Assembly: GCA_964468205.1 (NCBI GenBank)
Contig: CAYXVG010000151.1
Coordinates: 1-6,627, forward strand
Length of the DNA stretch: 6,627 bases
Direction of reading: 5' to 3'
Source of the DNA: CAWELS01 sp964468205
GTDB lineage: Bacteria; Acidobacteriota; Terriglobia; Bryobacterales; Bryobacteraceae
In this document: positions 1 to 6,369 of the stretch, piece by piece
Position numbering within the stretch: position 1 is the first letter of the stretch
How the letters are laid out: each line of letters begins with the position of its first letter
The notes under the pieces: generated by a model
Database searches by the model: none
What the model saw: only the letters and a program-made list of their open reading frames with translations
Told to the model about the DNA's origin: nothing
Made by a program: the position numbers and the translations under genes

Positions 1-161
1 ACTTTCCGGGCCCCGTCGGCGAGGAGCGCGTTTCTGGTTAACTTTCGGATTGGCGATCCGCTCGGAATCCAACTCGCCAGATTTAAGCATAGGGCGTTAC
101 TCGACAACTTGACGCCCGAGCACCCCAAGTTCCGACTAGCCCGTGATCCGGGAGCAAAACC

Positions 162-194
162 AAAAAACAGCGATGTGTTAGGGCACTTCTCGCT
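162..194 (-). terminator. Candidate Rho-independent terminator of the nuclease/methyltransferase operon
   Basis: Read on the minus strand, AGCGA (194-190) pairs with TCGCT (173-169), and an inner GTG/CAC pairing (186-184 with 177-175) extends the stem across a small asymmetric internal loop. A run of six T follows directly (167-162). It lies about 30 bp beyond the nuclease stop codon, where an operon terminator is expected. The stem is imperfect and no folding energy was computed, so this is a visual call. Confidence 0.45.
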
Positions 195-222
195 CCACCG
201 TCGCACGTGGCTCCTGAACTGC

Positions 223-894
223 TTATCGGAGCGCAGACAACAATTGATGCCGGAGTTCTATGTCTACGGGTGTTCTGGTGTGCCTGGTACTGAAATGACC
301 GGGTGCGACGAACGAGATCGAGGATTCCGCGCAACATAGGTCTACAAGATTTCTTCGGATTTGCTTAATCACTGAGTCCGACGCTTTGGGAACTTGGCCA
401 TCCATGACGTACCCGATCATTAGCGCGAGCGGTAGGTCCGGCGCGTATTTGCCCGTCACGAAGCGCATCATCCCCTTGGACACGTAGTTAGCGGCGAGGG
501 AAGCGCCAGCCACATTGAGGCGCTTGCATTCAATGAACAAGCACACTTCGTCCAAACCGATCGAAAACAGAATACCCACATCGATGTACCCAACGGGGTC
601 TGGATCTTGCGTCAGATCGCCAACAATCAACTCGTACTGCGAAACAATGTGAAAGCGACCACGCAGTGCAGGTACCAGACGTAAGTGCCGGACCAAATTC
701 CGCGTGATGGGGTCTTCGAGTCGTCGTCGAGCCGATTTCTTGCGCCGGGTTGCATCCTTAGTCTGCGCGACCACGCTAGCTGCATCAATACTGGCCCGGC
801 ACGATGGCCAAACTGACATCACCCCAGCGTGGACCAAATCGTAAGCGGTAACGACATGATCCCTCCAACGCGAGGAATCACCGATTGCGCTCAC
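223..894 (-). CDS. PD-(D/E)xK-type nuclease, probable restriction partner of the upstream methyltransferase
   Basis: A 223-residue protein that I read as a small endonuclease. What shows this is a YIDVGILFS strand followed by CLFIECKRL, giving a D...E-x-K arrangement (Asp105, Glu122, Lys124), the metal-binding signature of the PD-(D/E)xK fold. After it comes a segment of the form YVSKGMMRFVTGKY with MIGYV, a pattern I associate with small nucleases of this fold. There is no signal peptide or membrane segment. The chosen start is GTG at 894: it is preceded by a purine-rich AAGGGGAAGC and overlaps the methyltransferase stop by 17 bp, which suggests translational coupling. The frame stays open to an ATG at 957, which would add 21 Arg-rich residues but has a poorer ribosome binding site, and an ATG at 819 would give a shorter protein. 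The restriction role is inferred from the motif plus the neighbour. The C-terminus looks complete. Confidence 0.8.
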   Translation of the reverse strand: MSAIGDSSRWRDHVVTAYDLVHAGVMSVWPSCRASIDAASVVAQTKDATRRKKSARRRLEDPITRNLVRHLRLVPALRGRFHIVSQYELIVGDLTQDPDPVGYIDVGILFSIGLDEVCLFIECKRLNVAGASLAANYVSKGMMRFVTGKYAPDLPLALMIGYVMDGQVPKASDSVIKQIRRNLVDLCCAESSISFVAPGHFSTRHTRTPVDIELRHQLLSALR

Positions 895-3800
895 GCTTCC
901 CCTTCGCCGAATGCCGCATCTGCGCGGCGAGCAGATCGCCTGCGATTTCGTCCGCATCGTTCAATCCGGCGCTGGCGAGCCAGTATCTCCTGCTCAACGG
1001 CTTTGTGAGATAGAGCGAGTCCTTAATAAACACCTTGAGATTCGGTTGGAGTTCCACGTTACGAGAAGTGCTCTGCGGGAGCAGAGGCAGAATTCGATCC
1101 AGTGCTGCCCGGAGTTCTTGTTCGCCCCGCTCCACCAGAACGTCCGGCCATGTCGCTCCAAGCTGCAATTCCACCAGGATGGCCTCTGCTCCACCTTCGA
1201 TAAGACGTATACCTAGATCAACATCAGGTTGAAGCCACTCACGGAGCGCAGCGCGAAGGGTACGGCAATACTTCTTTCGCTCGCCGTGTGATGCCTCCTC
1301 CATCAGGGCCGTAATCGTACCTTTTCGCGGCTGCATGCTGGGAATGATTTTCTTAAGAGAATCCGTTACGAGCAGCTTCTCCTCATCGGTGAAGCCGTAG
1401 TAATCGAGAACATGACCGTCGGCTTGGAGAATCTGGTTCTCCATTTCCTTGCCGGCGAGCGGTTTGTCCTTCAGTTCCAGCAGGTTATCCACAATTCCGA
1501 CAAGTTGGCGTTGAGCAACCCGCGCTCGCTCTGGATCGGGAGTATCTTCGAGGTCGGGAAACGGAAGATGCAGCAGTTGCTCCTCGTGCACCTTTGCTCG
1601 GTCCGCTCCGAGGTTTGCGGAAGTATGGAAGTAGTACCAGGCGGCCAGCGAACTATTCAAAACCGCCGTCAGCAACTTGGCCTTGGGCTCCTCCCCTTCG
1701 GGAAAGGTGATTGCTTGGAGGGAATGTTGAAAGGAGCACGATTGTTCAACGTATGCCGCGCGGATGCGCCCTTCCTTGCGTACGACACCCTGTGGCACAA
1801 GGATATGGGGTCCAGCGAAGCTGCGGACGTAACCTGACCGGTGCAGCTTGGACGTTGGCCAAGCTTGTCTATTGATCCTCGGAATGACCCACGGTCGAAA
1901 CTGCGACGCGTCTAGAAACGGAGTTTCTGTCACTTCCTCGACGATTGTGAAGTCTTCGCGCTGCCGTTTTGATGGGGAGTTGGGATTGTGTGGCTTGAAC
2001 CCCTGGCCGATGACCCATTTCTTCGACGGATCCAAACCGCGCCGCACCCTTGAATATAGGGTTGCTATCGAACCGAGGGGTGGAAGGTCGGACAACCACT
2101 CGATCAACTTCTGGTCGCGATTAGTTGCCCACATGCGCTTCTTCCAGATTCCCGCGTCAGATTGTGCCGCGTGATAGGGGACGGCTAGACGGTCGTTCGT
2201 GGGGATGATCAGAATCTTGGTCGAGCTCAGCAACCTGTGAGCCTTGGGAACCCAATAGTCGATCCTATCCGCACCACTATGCCCTCCGGCGGAAAAAAGT
2301 GCCATGACAGTTGGGCGGTCCGCCCCGTCGAAGAGTTGAAAGCAGACGTCAGCGAAATTGACGATACGCAGGAGCGTGATACTATTCAGCCAGCGCGATC
2401 GGGCTGCCACGACCTCCTTCGAGTGGTTGAGGAGAATGCCCATCGCCGGCAGAAGCAAGCACACTCGCCCGTCTGGCCTAAGATGCTGGGCCGCCTTCCA
2501 CACAAAGGCCCAGGCCAGTTCGCCTCCCGGCATGGGTAGTTCGTGCTGCTGACACCATTCCGCGGCAGTTCTAGTTTTTTCGGGCTGTCTGCTGACCCAT
2601 GGAGGGTTTCCAACAATCACATCAAACGAAGCGTCATGCCGCTGTTTATCGAAGAAGTCGCGGCGGACAAGTGTCTTTCCCAGTAGACGCGGAAGAATCT
2701 TACCTTCGGCCTTGAGAGCTCGAACCACTGGTGGGTGAACTTGTTCAAGCAACGCAATGTAGAGCGAGAACGCGCCGATTCGAACTGCGCTCTCCGAAAC
2801 ATCCCATCCATGGAGGCGGTCAAGCCATTCGAGGAGCTGAGGCCAGGTGGGATCCCTGCGTGAGCGGAGTCTGTGTTGCTCGACGAGTCTGTGGAACATG
2901 CGCACCAAAAAAATCGCCGATCCACATGACGGGTCCAAAACCGTGAAACCCTTTGAGCGTGTGGTCTCGGCTATGCTGTCCCAGACTTGATCGACTACTA
3001 GGTCCGCGAGGAAGCGCGGCGTATAGTAAGCGCCGGTGGCTCTTCGCGACGAATCATCTTCGTTAAGGAACCGGTCGTAGATCGAGCTGATCAACTCGAC
3101 TGGGATGAAGCTGAAGTCATACCCCCAAAACCGAAGCTGCTCCGTTCCCATTTCCTTCCAACCGCTTCGGAAATCCAGCAGCGGGTCAAGGTGATCGGCG
3201 GTGAGCGAAACCGGGTCGTCGCTGGTTTCAAACACCCCTGGCGCATGGAACACATCTCCGTTGAAAGTTCGCTTCAGATGGGAGAATAGCCGGGTGATCA
3301 GATGGGGATCACGGTGGGCGAGCAGATCCACGAATGAGAGTGCCGAGCGATTCCGCCCCGCTGCCGCCTGAAAGTCGGTAGCGTCGATGATGCCCCGATC
3401 CTCTAGATAGGAAATAAAGACCACCTGAAGTATGAGGGCCCGAGCAACGTCATCCGGCAAAGTGACTGAAAGCTGGCGAAGAGTTTCTCGCAGATTTCCG
3501 AGGAGCGTTGCATCTACACGGGTTCCTGAATCGAAGTGTTGCTGATGCAGCTCAAAAAAAGTACCGGATTCGACGGATGGGATCAGCCCGAGCAATTCGA
3601 TCGCGTCCGCACCCACCTTCAAGGTGTCGATCAATCGATGGTCCGGCGATTCGCCACCCGCTTGGGACACCGGCCGTTGCCACAGGCTGTACACTCGAAC
3701 TTCTGCCGGCAATCGGACCAGAAGTACGCTGGCCAAGCCTTGGTTCCACAGGGCCTTGTGGAGTTGGTCGAGTTCCCCCGCATCGAACTCATCCCTCACT

Positions 3801-3982
3801 GCGAAGGCGACCGTCGGAACATCCTGGATTGCCAAGAAGGCATCCACTTGCTTTGCGAAAGCCCGTTCGACAGCATGTCCGTGCGGCGTGGCCGCAACTC
3901 CTTCTTGCCGCAAGAGAAGATCCGGCGTGCCGCGGCGATTGCCAATGCCGAAGGTGTCGAGCCAGCTTGTGTCGGTTGTCAT
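878..3982 (-). CDS. Eco57I-type N6-adenine DNA methyltransferase, large restriction-modification subunit
   Basis: A 1034-residue cytoplasmic protein that should transfer a methyl group from S-adenosylmethionine to N6 of adenine in a specific DNA site. Visible motifs in order are TGAYYTP (316-322, motif X), VLDPSCGSAIF (348-358, motif I, SAM binding), GWDVSESAV (392-400, motif II region) and DVIVGNPPW (454-462, motif IV with catalytic NPPW). This gamma order is typical of Eco57I/type IIG enzymes. Residues 1-310 form a family-typical N-terminal region in which I see no clear PD-(D/E)xK nuclease motif. Residues about 640-810 probably hold the target recognition domain, and the helical C-terminus (850-1034) has no recognised function. 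The length fits a full-size large subunit with no visible frameshift. The ATG at 3982 has GGGGCGG just upstream. The nuclease gene overlaps its 3' end, so cleavage is probably supplied in trans. A type IIG or BREX/PglX-like role was considered, but no companion genes for those are present. Confidence 0.95.
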   Translation of the reverse strand: MTTDTSWLDTFGIGNRRGTPDLLLRQEGVAATPHGHAVERAFAKQVDAFLAIQDVPTVAFAVRDEFDAGELDQLHKALWNQGLASVLLVRLPAEVRVYSLWQRPVSQAGGESPDHRLIDTLKVGADAIELLGLIPSVESGTFFELHQQHFDSGTRVDATLLGNLRETLRQLSVTLPDDVARALILQVVFISYLEDRGIIDATDFQAAAGRNRSALSFVDLLAHRDPHLITRLFSHLKRTFNGDVFHAPGVFETSDDPVSLTADHLDPLLDFRSGWKEMGTEQLRFWGYDFSFIPVELISSIYDRFLNEDDSSRRATGAYYTPRFLADLVVDQVWDSIAETTRSKGFTVLDPSCGSAIFLVRMFHRLVEQHRLRSRRDPTWPQLLEWLDRLHGWDVSESAVRIGAFSLYIALLEQVHPPVVRALKAEGKILPRLLGKTLVRRDFFDKQRHDASFDVIVGNPPWVSRQPEKTRTAAEWCQQHELPMPGGELAWAFVWKAAQHLRPDGRVCLLLPAMGILLNHSKEVVAARSRWLNSITLLRIVNFADVCFQLFDGADRPTVMALFSAGGHSGADRIDYWVPKAHRLLSSTKILIIPTNDRLAVPYHAAQSDAGIWKKRMWATNRDQKLIEWLSDLPPLGSIATLYSRVRRGLDPSKKWVIGQGFKPHNPNSPSKRQREDFTIVEEVTETPFLDASQFRPWVIPRINRQAWPTSKLHRSGYVRSFAGPHILVPQGVVRKEGRIRAAYVEQSCSFQHSLQAITFPEGEEPKAKLLTAVLNSSLAAWYYFHTSANLGADRAKVHEEQLLHLPFPDLEDTPDPERARVAQRQLVGIVDNLLELKDKPLAGKEMENQILQADGHVLDYYGFTDEEKLLVTDSLKKIIPSMQPRKGTITALMEEASHGERKKYCRTLRAALREWLQPDVDLGIRLIEGGAEAILVELQLGATWPDVLVERGEQELRAALDRILPLLPQSTSRNVELQPNLKVFIKDSLYLTKPLSRRYWLASAGLNDADEIAGDLLAAQMRHSAKGKRERNR

Positions 3983-4023
3983 CGCCGCCCCATGGCTCCG
4001 CCTGGGATTTGGATCACGAGTAC

Positions 4024-4029
4024 ATTATC
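4024..4029 (-). promoter_or_regulatory. Possible -10 element for the methyltransferase-nuclease operon
   Basis: The minus strand reads GATAAT here, five of six matches to TATAAT, about 41 bp upstream of the methyltransferase ATG and inside the 145-bp gap after the hicB-like gene. I found no convincing -35 hexamer at a 16-18 bp spacing, so this is only a suggestion that the operon has its own promoter. Confidence 0.25.
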
Positions 4030-4127
4030 TAACGCTTGTGTTTTGAACGCTACCGTCATGGAGGGGCCAAGTCCGCGCAGTGCCGTACGTGAACGTCGGG
4101 CTGTCTTCAGGCTTTGACCTCCTGGTG

Positions 4128-4430
4128 TCAGGCGGACCCCGAGCGGATCGTCGGCAACACGGAAGAAATCCACATGAGCGTATAGTCGCCGTGTCGGACT
4201 ATGACGCTTCCGGCCAGAGTGTCTCGTCTAGAGTTGATGTCTTCGCCGCTCTCAATCATGTCAGCCAGCACCTGAAGTGTGATCGACTTGACCTTTCGGA
4301 CCGCCTCATCCTCGGTGCTGCCGTAGGCCATGACGCCCGGAAGGTCCGGAACAGAAGCCAAGATCCGGCCATCGTCTTCACGGTCGATCTCGACGCGGAT
4401 AGGTTCGATCTCCACCATGACGGCTTTCAT
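4128..4430 (-). CDS. hicB: HicB-like antitoxin, apparently without a HicA partner
   Basis: A 100-residue protein. HicB proteins are antitoxins that bind and inhibit the HicA RNA-cleaving toxin and often repress their own operon. The HicB core is clear: a first strand pair EIEPIRVEIDREDDGRILAS (about 7-26), then VPDLPGVMAYGSTEDEA (27-43), then a helix through LQVLADMIESGE (about 52-63). The core ends near residue 66. The remaining 34 or so residues do not resemble HicB and may be readthrough into unrelated DNA after loss of the original end. No HicA-like frame was found on either side: the 145 bp downstream on the same strand reach the methyltransferase, and the upstream 359 bp are featureless. 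The ATG at 4430 is preceded by GGGTAG only two bases away, a poor ribosome binding site. It could be an orphan regulator or a relic. Confidence 0.75.
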   Translation of the reverse strand: MKAVMVEIEPIRVEIDREDDGRILASVPDLPGVMAYGSTEDEAVRKVKSITLQVLADMIESGEDINSRRDTLAGSVIVRHGDYTLMWISSVLPTIRSGSA

Positions 4431-4789
4431 TCTACCCGAAGTGGCGGCCGTCCGATCGCCTGGATCCAGGATTACCCGCGACTAGCGGCGTAGCGTTTAC
4501 GAATCCGTGTTGACGGTTGGTCGCCTATCCGCGGATCCCGCTGACGAAGTGTCAACGCCCGTTCGGCTCGAAGCAGATCCATGTCACGCTGAGGCTCGAG
4601 GCCGACCTGCACCGACTTCGCTCCAGAACGGGCCGCTGTCAGTGTGTGTGGGCCATCCTGTGGAGGCGCCGCCGGAGGAAGGGGCGATTGGCCGGCCCTA
4701 GATCCTCTTCAACGGCGCAGCGTTGAGCCAGCAGAACGCCATGAGTGTGCAGTCGCCATCTCAGAGACTTGCTGATACCGAAGCGGCGA
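4431..4789. other. Stretch of 359 bp without a recognisable gene
   Basis: Between the two hicB-like genes I see no frame that reads as a protein family on either strand. Open frames here are short and Arg/Ser/Pro-rich, as expected by chance in GC-rich DNA. The only small structure noted is a perfect 12-bp palindrome, CCTGGATCCAGG, at 4459-4470. Given the gene fragments to its right, this may be decayed coding DNA, but nothing in it can be named. Confidence 0.5.
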
Positions 4790-5011
4790 CTATGCGGCCA
4801 CTTCGACGTAGTCAACGGACGAGTGTGGTTCTGGAATCGGCTCCCCCACTTCACGCATGGCCTGGAAGTGCTCGATGAGCGCGTCCCGAAAACTCCTGCG
4901 CGTCTCGTCCTCCGTTTCGCCGACAGCCACACATCCTGAGACATCTGGCGAGTACGCAGAGTAGCCCGTCCCCGTTTGCTCGATGACCACTGAGTATCGT
5001 TTGACGCTCAT
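4790..5011 (-). CDS. hicB: HicB family antitoxin (single-domain)
   Basis: A complete 73-residue HicB. It begins MSVKRYSVVIEQTGTGYSAY and continues SPDVSGCVAVGETEDE, the canonical partial RNase-H-like fold with the PD-x-x-GC turn. A helix through RRSFRDALIEHFQAMRE and a tail ending PEPHSSVDYVEV follow, both of which I recognise as typical of short HicB antitoxins. The ATG at 5011 is preceded by GGGG (5020-5017) and overlaps the stop codon of the hicA remnant in an ATGA arrangement, the usual hicA-hicB coupling. The same frame stays open upstream to 5233, but that part overlaps hicA and other debris and is not HicB-like. The product would normally neutralise HicA, but its HicA here is broken, so this antitoxin is probably without a functional partner. 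Confidence 0.88.
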   Translation of the reverse strand: MSVKRYSVVIEQTGTGYSAYSPDVSGCVAVGETEDETRRSFRDALIEHFQAMREVGEPIPEPHSSVDYVEVAA

Positions 5012-5163
5012 TTCAACCCCGCCTTCTTGAGTATGGTGTTCAGCGTGCTTGGCGCGAGTTCCTTCCCCTCGTTGCCTGGCACGGTGATGACCGAAGCCTG
5101 TTTGGGATGTCTGAAGTGTCGATGAATTCATCGACTGGTACTGCTCAGAGCCGCGGCTATCAT
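5008..5163 (-). pseudogene. hicA: Degraded hicA toxin gene, C-terminal half only
   Basis: HicA is a small mRNA-cleaving toxin with a double-stranded-RNA-binding-like fold, normally about 60-80 residues and encoded just ahead of hicB. Here the frame 5127-5008 encodes IHRHFRHPKQASVITVPG followed by an NEGKELAPSTLNTILKKAGLK end, which is the conserved C-terminal half: the HFRHP strand, the VTVP strand and the final helix ending in KKAGLK. Directly upstream in this frame is a TGA (5130-5128). The expected N-terminal helix and GSH motif with the catalytic histidine are not in frame. A weak trace may start at the ATG at 5163 (MIAAAL, then a stop 11 codons on), and the neighbouring frame holds a YQ that fits the family, which suggests one or more small deletions. 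The stop overlaps the hicB start (ATGA). A sequencing error would be the alternative explanation. Confidence 0.72.
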
Positions 5164-5387
5164 TCAGCAAGAGCGTCGTTCTTCGATACCGGATCCACCT
5201 GGAGTCTCGAGGACTGGCGCCCGGCACGATCAATCGTAAGCGTCATTCTGCCAGGTGCGTGCCGATATCCTCTCTGGGATTCCTTCGAGGGCAGGCTATT
5301 GAGAACGGCCGATCTTGCCTGGTCGAGGTCAGGCAGATTCAGGCTTTGCTTCGGGGAAGACTTGCGTCCGCGTTTGCCACGTTTCAT
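5160..5387 (-). pseudogene. N-terminal fragment of a tyrosine site-specific integrase joined to unrelated sequence
   Basis: An open frame of 75 residues. Its first 44 residues, including KQSLNLPDLDQARSAVLNSL and ending ESQRGYRHA, match what I recognise as the start of the SAM-like core-binding domain of XerC/D-type tyrosine recombinases, which normally continues with an IDEFIxWYCSEPR-like stretch. Here similarity stops after residue 44 (about 5256). The next residues read MTLTIDRAGR, reminiscent of the first strand of AbrB/MazE-type antitoxins, but that match also fades at once. Full integrases of this kind run to about 300 residues and contain the catalytic R-H-R-Y set, none of which is present. 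The ATG at 5387 has a good GGAGG (plus-strand 5397-5401) nine bases upstream, so the gene's front end with its own ribosome binding site is preserved. It is best read as a truncated relic. Confidence 0.62.
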
Positions 5388-5428
5388 GAACCGGGGCCTC
5401 CATTCCCCTGCAGGGGAGTACGCGGCTA

Positions 5429-5456
5429 CATCGTCGAGGGTCGATGGCGCTACACT
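5429..5456 (+). promoter_or_regulatory. Candidate promoter and operator ahead of the antitoxin-mazF operon
   Basis: TACACT at 5451-5456 resembles a -10 element and lies 23 bp before the antitoxin start codon. Directly upstream, CATCG (5429-5433) and CGATG (5442-5446) form an inverted repeat around TCGAGGG, positioned where an autoregulating toxin-antitoxin complex could block RNA polymerase. No good -35 box was found, and the arms are only five bases long. Confidence 0.25.
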
Positions 5457-5479
5457 AGGAACGAGGGTAGGAAGCGATC

Positions 5480-5665
5480 ATGGACGCCTTGGTGGAAAAG
5501 CTGGACGCTCGACTGCGGGATTGGAAGCCGGAGACCGCGGCGCAGGCTAGGGAGCGCATCACTGAGGTTATAGAACTCGCCGATCACGACGTCCTCGACA
5601 TCGCGCGCTCGCGCGCCGCCGAACAAGAGGTCCTCGACCTGCTCGATGAACCCCCAACCCGGTGA
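5480..5665 (+). CDS. Antitoxin of a MazF-type toxin-antitoxin pair
   Basis: A 61-residue, strongly acidic and almost wholly helical protein (MDALVEKLDARLRDWKPET at the start, VIELADHDVLDIARSRAAEQ in the middle). It does not have the AbrB-like fold of classical MazE. Its identity as the antitoxin rests on the gene order, the 20-bp overlap with the mazF-like gene, and its resemblance to small helical proteins that I recall beside this kind of MazF. It should bind and block the toxin and may repress the operon, but I see no obvious DNA-binding domain. The ATG at 5480 is well supported by AGGAAG five bases upstream (5469-5474). The C-terminus LDLLDEPPTR is encoded inside the overlap with the toxin gene. 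Confidence 0.82.
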   Translation: MDALVEKLDARLRDWKPETAAQARERITEVIELADHDVLDIARSRAAEQEVLDLLDEPPTR

Positions 5666-5978
5666 GATCTGGCTGGCGGACCTGGGACTCGCTGCCAAGA
5701 CGCGTCCCGTTGTTATCGTCTCGCGCCGAGACCTTGACCCGCCACGATCACTCGTCCTGTACGTGCCTCTCACCACCCAGCGGAAAGACAGTCCGTACGA
5801 AGTGCCGCTGCCGCGTCTTCCGTTCCTTGATCGTGAATCCGTAGCTAATGTTCAAGGATTGGGATCTCTGCCGACTGTGCGCCTTGAACGCAGGATCGGC
5901 AGGCTTTCCGCAGTAGTGATGGAACATCTGAAGGACGCGCTGGCCTTTGCCCTGGATCTTGAACGGGCTTCCGAATAG
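5646..5978 (+). CDS. mazF: MazF/PemK-type mRNA interferase toxin
   Basis: A complete 110-residue toxin of the MazF/PemK family, which cleaves mRNA at short sequence motifs and arrests growth when free of antitoxin. The family landmarks are in order: PGEIWLADLG (5-14, first strand and the S1-S2 region), KTRPVVIVSRRD (18-29) with the conserved Arg-Pro, LVLYVPLTTQ (36-45) with the conserved Thr, and SVANVQGLGSLPTVRLERRIGRLS (65-88), followed by the C-terminal helix. Length is normal and no key motif is missing. The ATG at 5646 sits inside the 3' end of the antitoxin gene with no good ribosome binding site of its own, so translation is probably coupled to the antitoxin. This is the only visibly intact toxin in the window. 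Confidence 0.93.
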   Translation: MNPQPGEIWLADLGLAAKTRPVVIVSRRDLDPPRSLVLYVPLTTQRKDSPYEVPLPRLPFLDRESVANVQGLGSLPTVRLERRIGRLSAVVMEHLKDALAFALDLERASE

Positions 5979-6144
5979 TCGCTCAGCCGACCCCGCGATC
6001 CACAGTGCTCTGCCACTTTGACGCGTAGTCGCCAAACCACCAAGTGACCAACGATTGCGTCTCCGCGGTTAGCACGAGGAAGCAACGGGCGTAATGCGAC
6101 CGAGTGGTGATCCAGTCCTCCGCGAGGGCGTTGCCGTGTCCCGC

Positions 6145-6150
6145 TAAACT
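6145..6150 (+). promoter_or_regulatory. Possible -10 element implying a leaderless transcript
   Basis: TAAACT lies six bases before the ATG of the next gene. If it works as a -10 box, transcription would begin at or next to the start codon. No Shine-Dalgarno sequence is visible there, which fits a leaderless mRNA. No -35 match was found. Confidence 0.25.
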
Positions 6151-6156
6151 CTATGT

Positions 6157-6369
6157 ATGGAACGGGTTGAAGAAATCGAGACCGCGGTTGCGGGCCTGCC
6201 ACCGGAAGACTACCGGCGTTTGGTTGACTGGTTCCGCATTCGCGAGCAAACCCGTTGGGACGAGCAGATGGACCGGGATTCGGCCGCAGGCAAGCTGGAC
6301 TTCCTGTTCACGGAAGCGGAGAACGAAACCGAGCAAGAGTCGGTCCGGCGGTGGCCCCCGTCAAAGTGA
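6157..6369 (+). CDS. Small antitoxin-type protein of a RelE/HigB-like module
   Basis: A 70-residue soluble protein beginning MERVEEIETAVAGLPPEDYR, then a Trp-rich middle (LVDWFRIREQTRWDEQMDRD) and SAAGKLDFLFTEAENET, ending RRWPPSK. I recognise this layout (a Glu-rich N-terminus, a LPPEDYRRLVDWF-type segment and an AAGKLDFL motif) from small addiction-module antitoxin proteins that precede RelE/HigB-like toxins. The downstream gene supports that reading because its C-terminus is toxin-like and the two overlap. The role would be to bind and neutralise that toxin. The gene is intact, and its start lacks a ribosome binding site but has a -10-like box just upstream. I cannot name the family formally from sequence alone. 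Confidence 0.8.
   Translation: MERVEEIETAVAGLPPEDYRRLVDWFRIREQTRWDEQMDRDSAAGKLDFLFTEAENETEQESVRRWPPSK

Noticed and set aside
1..339. Plus-strand frame open from the window edge to a stop at 337-339 (about 112 codons)
   Set aside because: It runs antisense through the last 117 bp of the nuclease gene and across the candidate terminator, and its product resembles nothing I know. A 3' end of a gene entering from the left cannot be fully excluded.
4022..4038. AAGCGTTAGAT on the minus strand, resembling the end of an integron attC site
   Set aside because: No matching complementary ATCTAAC partner is present within about 150 bp on either side, so the attC hairpin cannot form. The match is too short to stand alone.
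3508..4117. Long plus-strand frames of 140-193 codons opposite the methyltransferase 5' end
   Set aside because: They are antisense to a strongly supported coding region and have Arg/Pro/His/Cys-rich compositions typical of shadow frames in GC-rich genes.
3979..4173. Minus-strand frame of 64 codons between the hicB-like gene and the methyltransferase, considered as a missing hicA
   Set aside because: It has no HicA features (no GSH motif, no HP/VP strands, no final KQAGL-type helix), starts at a GTG without support, and ends at the methyltransferase start.
4639..4944. Minus-strand frame of 101 codons overlapping the second hicB
   Set aside because: It is out of frame with a clear HicB and rich in Arg, Ser and His with no recognisable motif.
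5405..5416. Perfect 12-bp palindrome CCCCTGCAGGGG between the divergent integrase fragment and antitoxin genes
   Set aside because: It may be a regulator site, but no second copy is present and a single 12-bp palindrome in GC-rich DNA is weak evidence. There is no T-run for a terminator.
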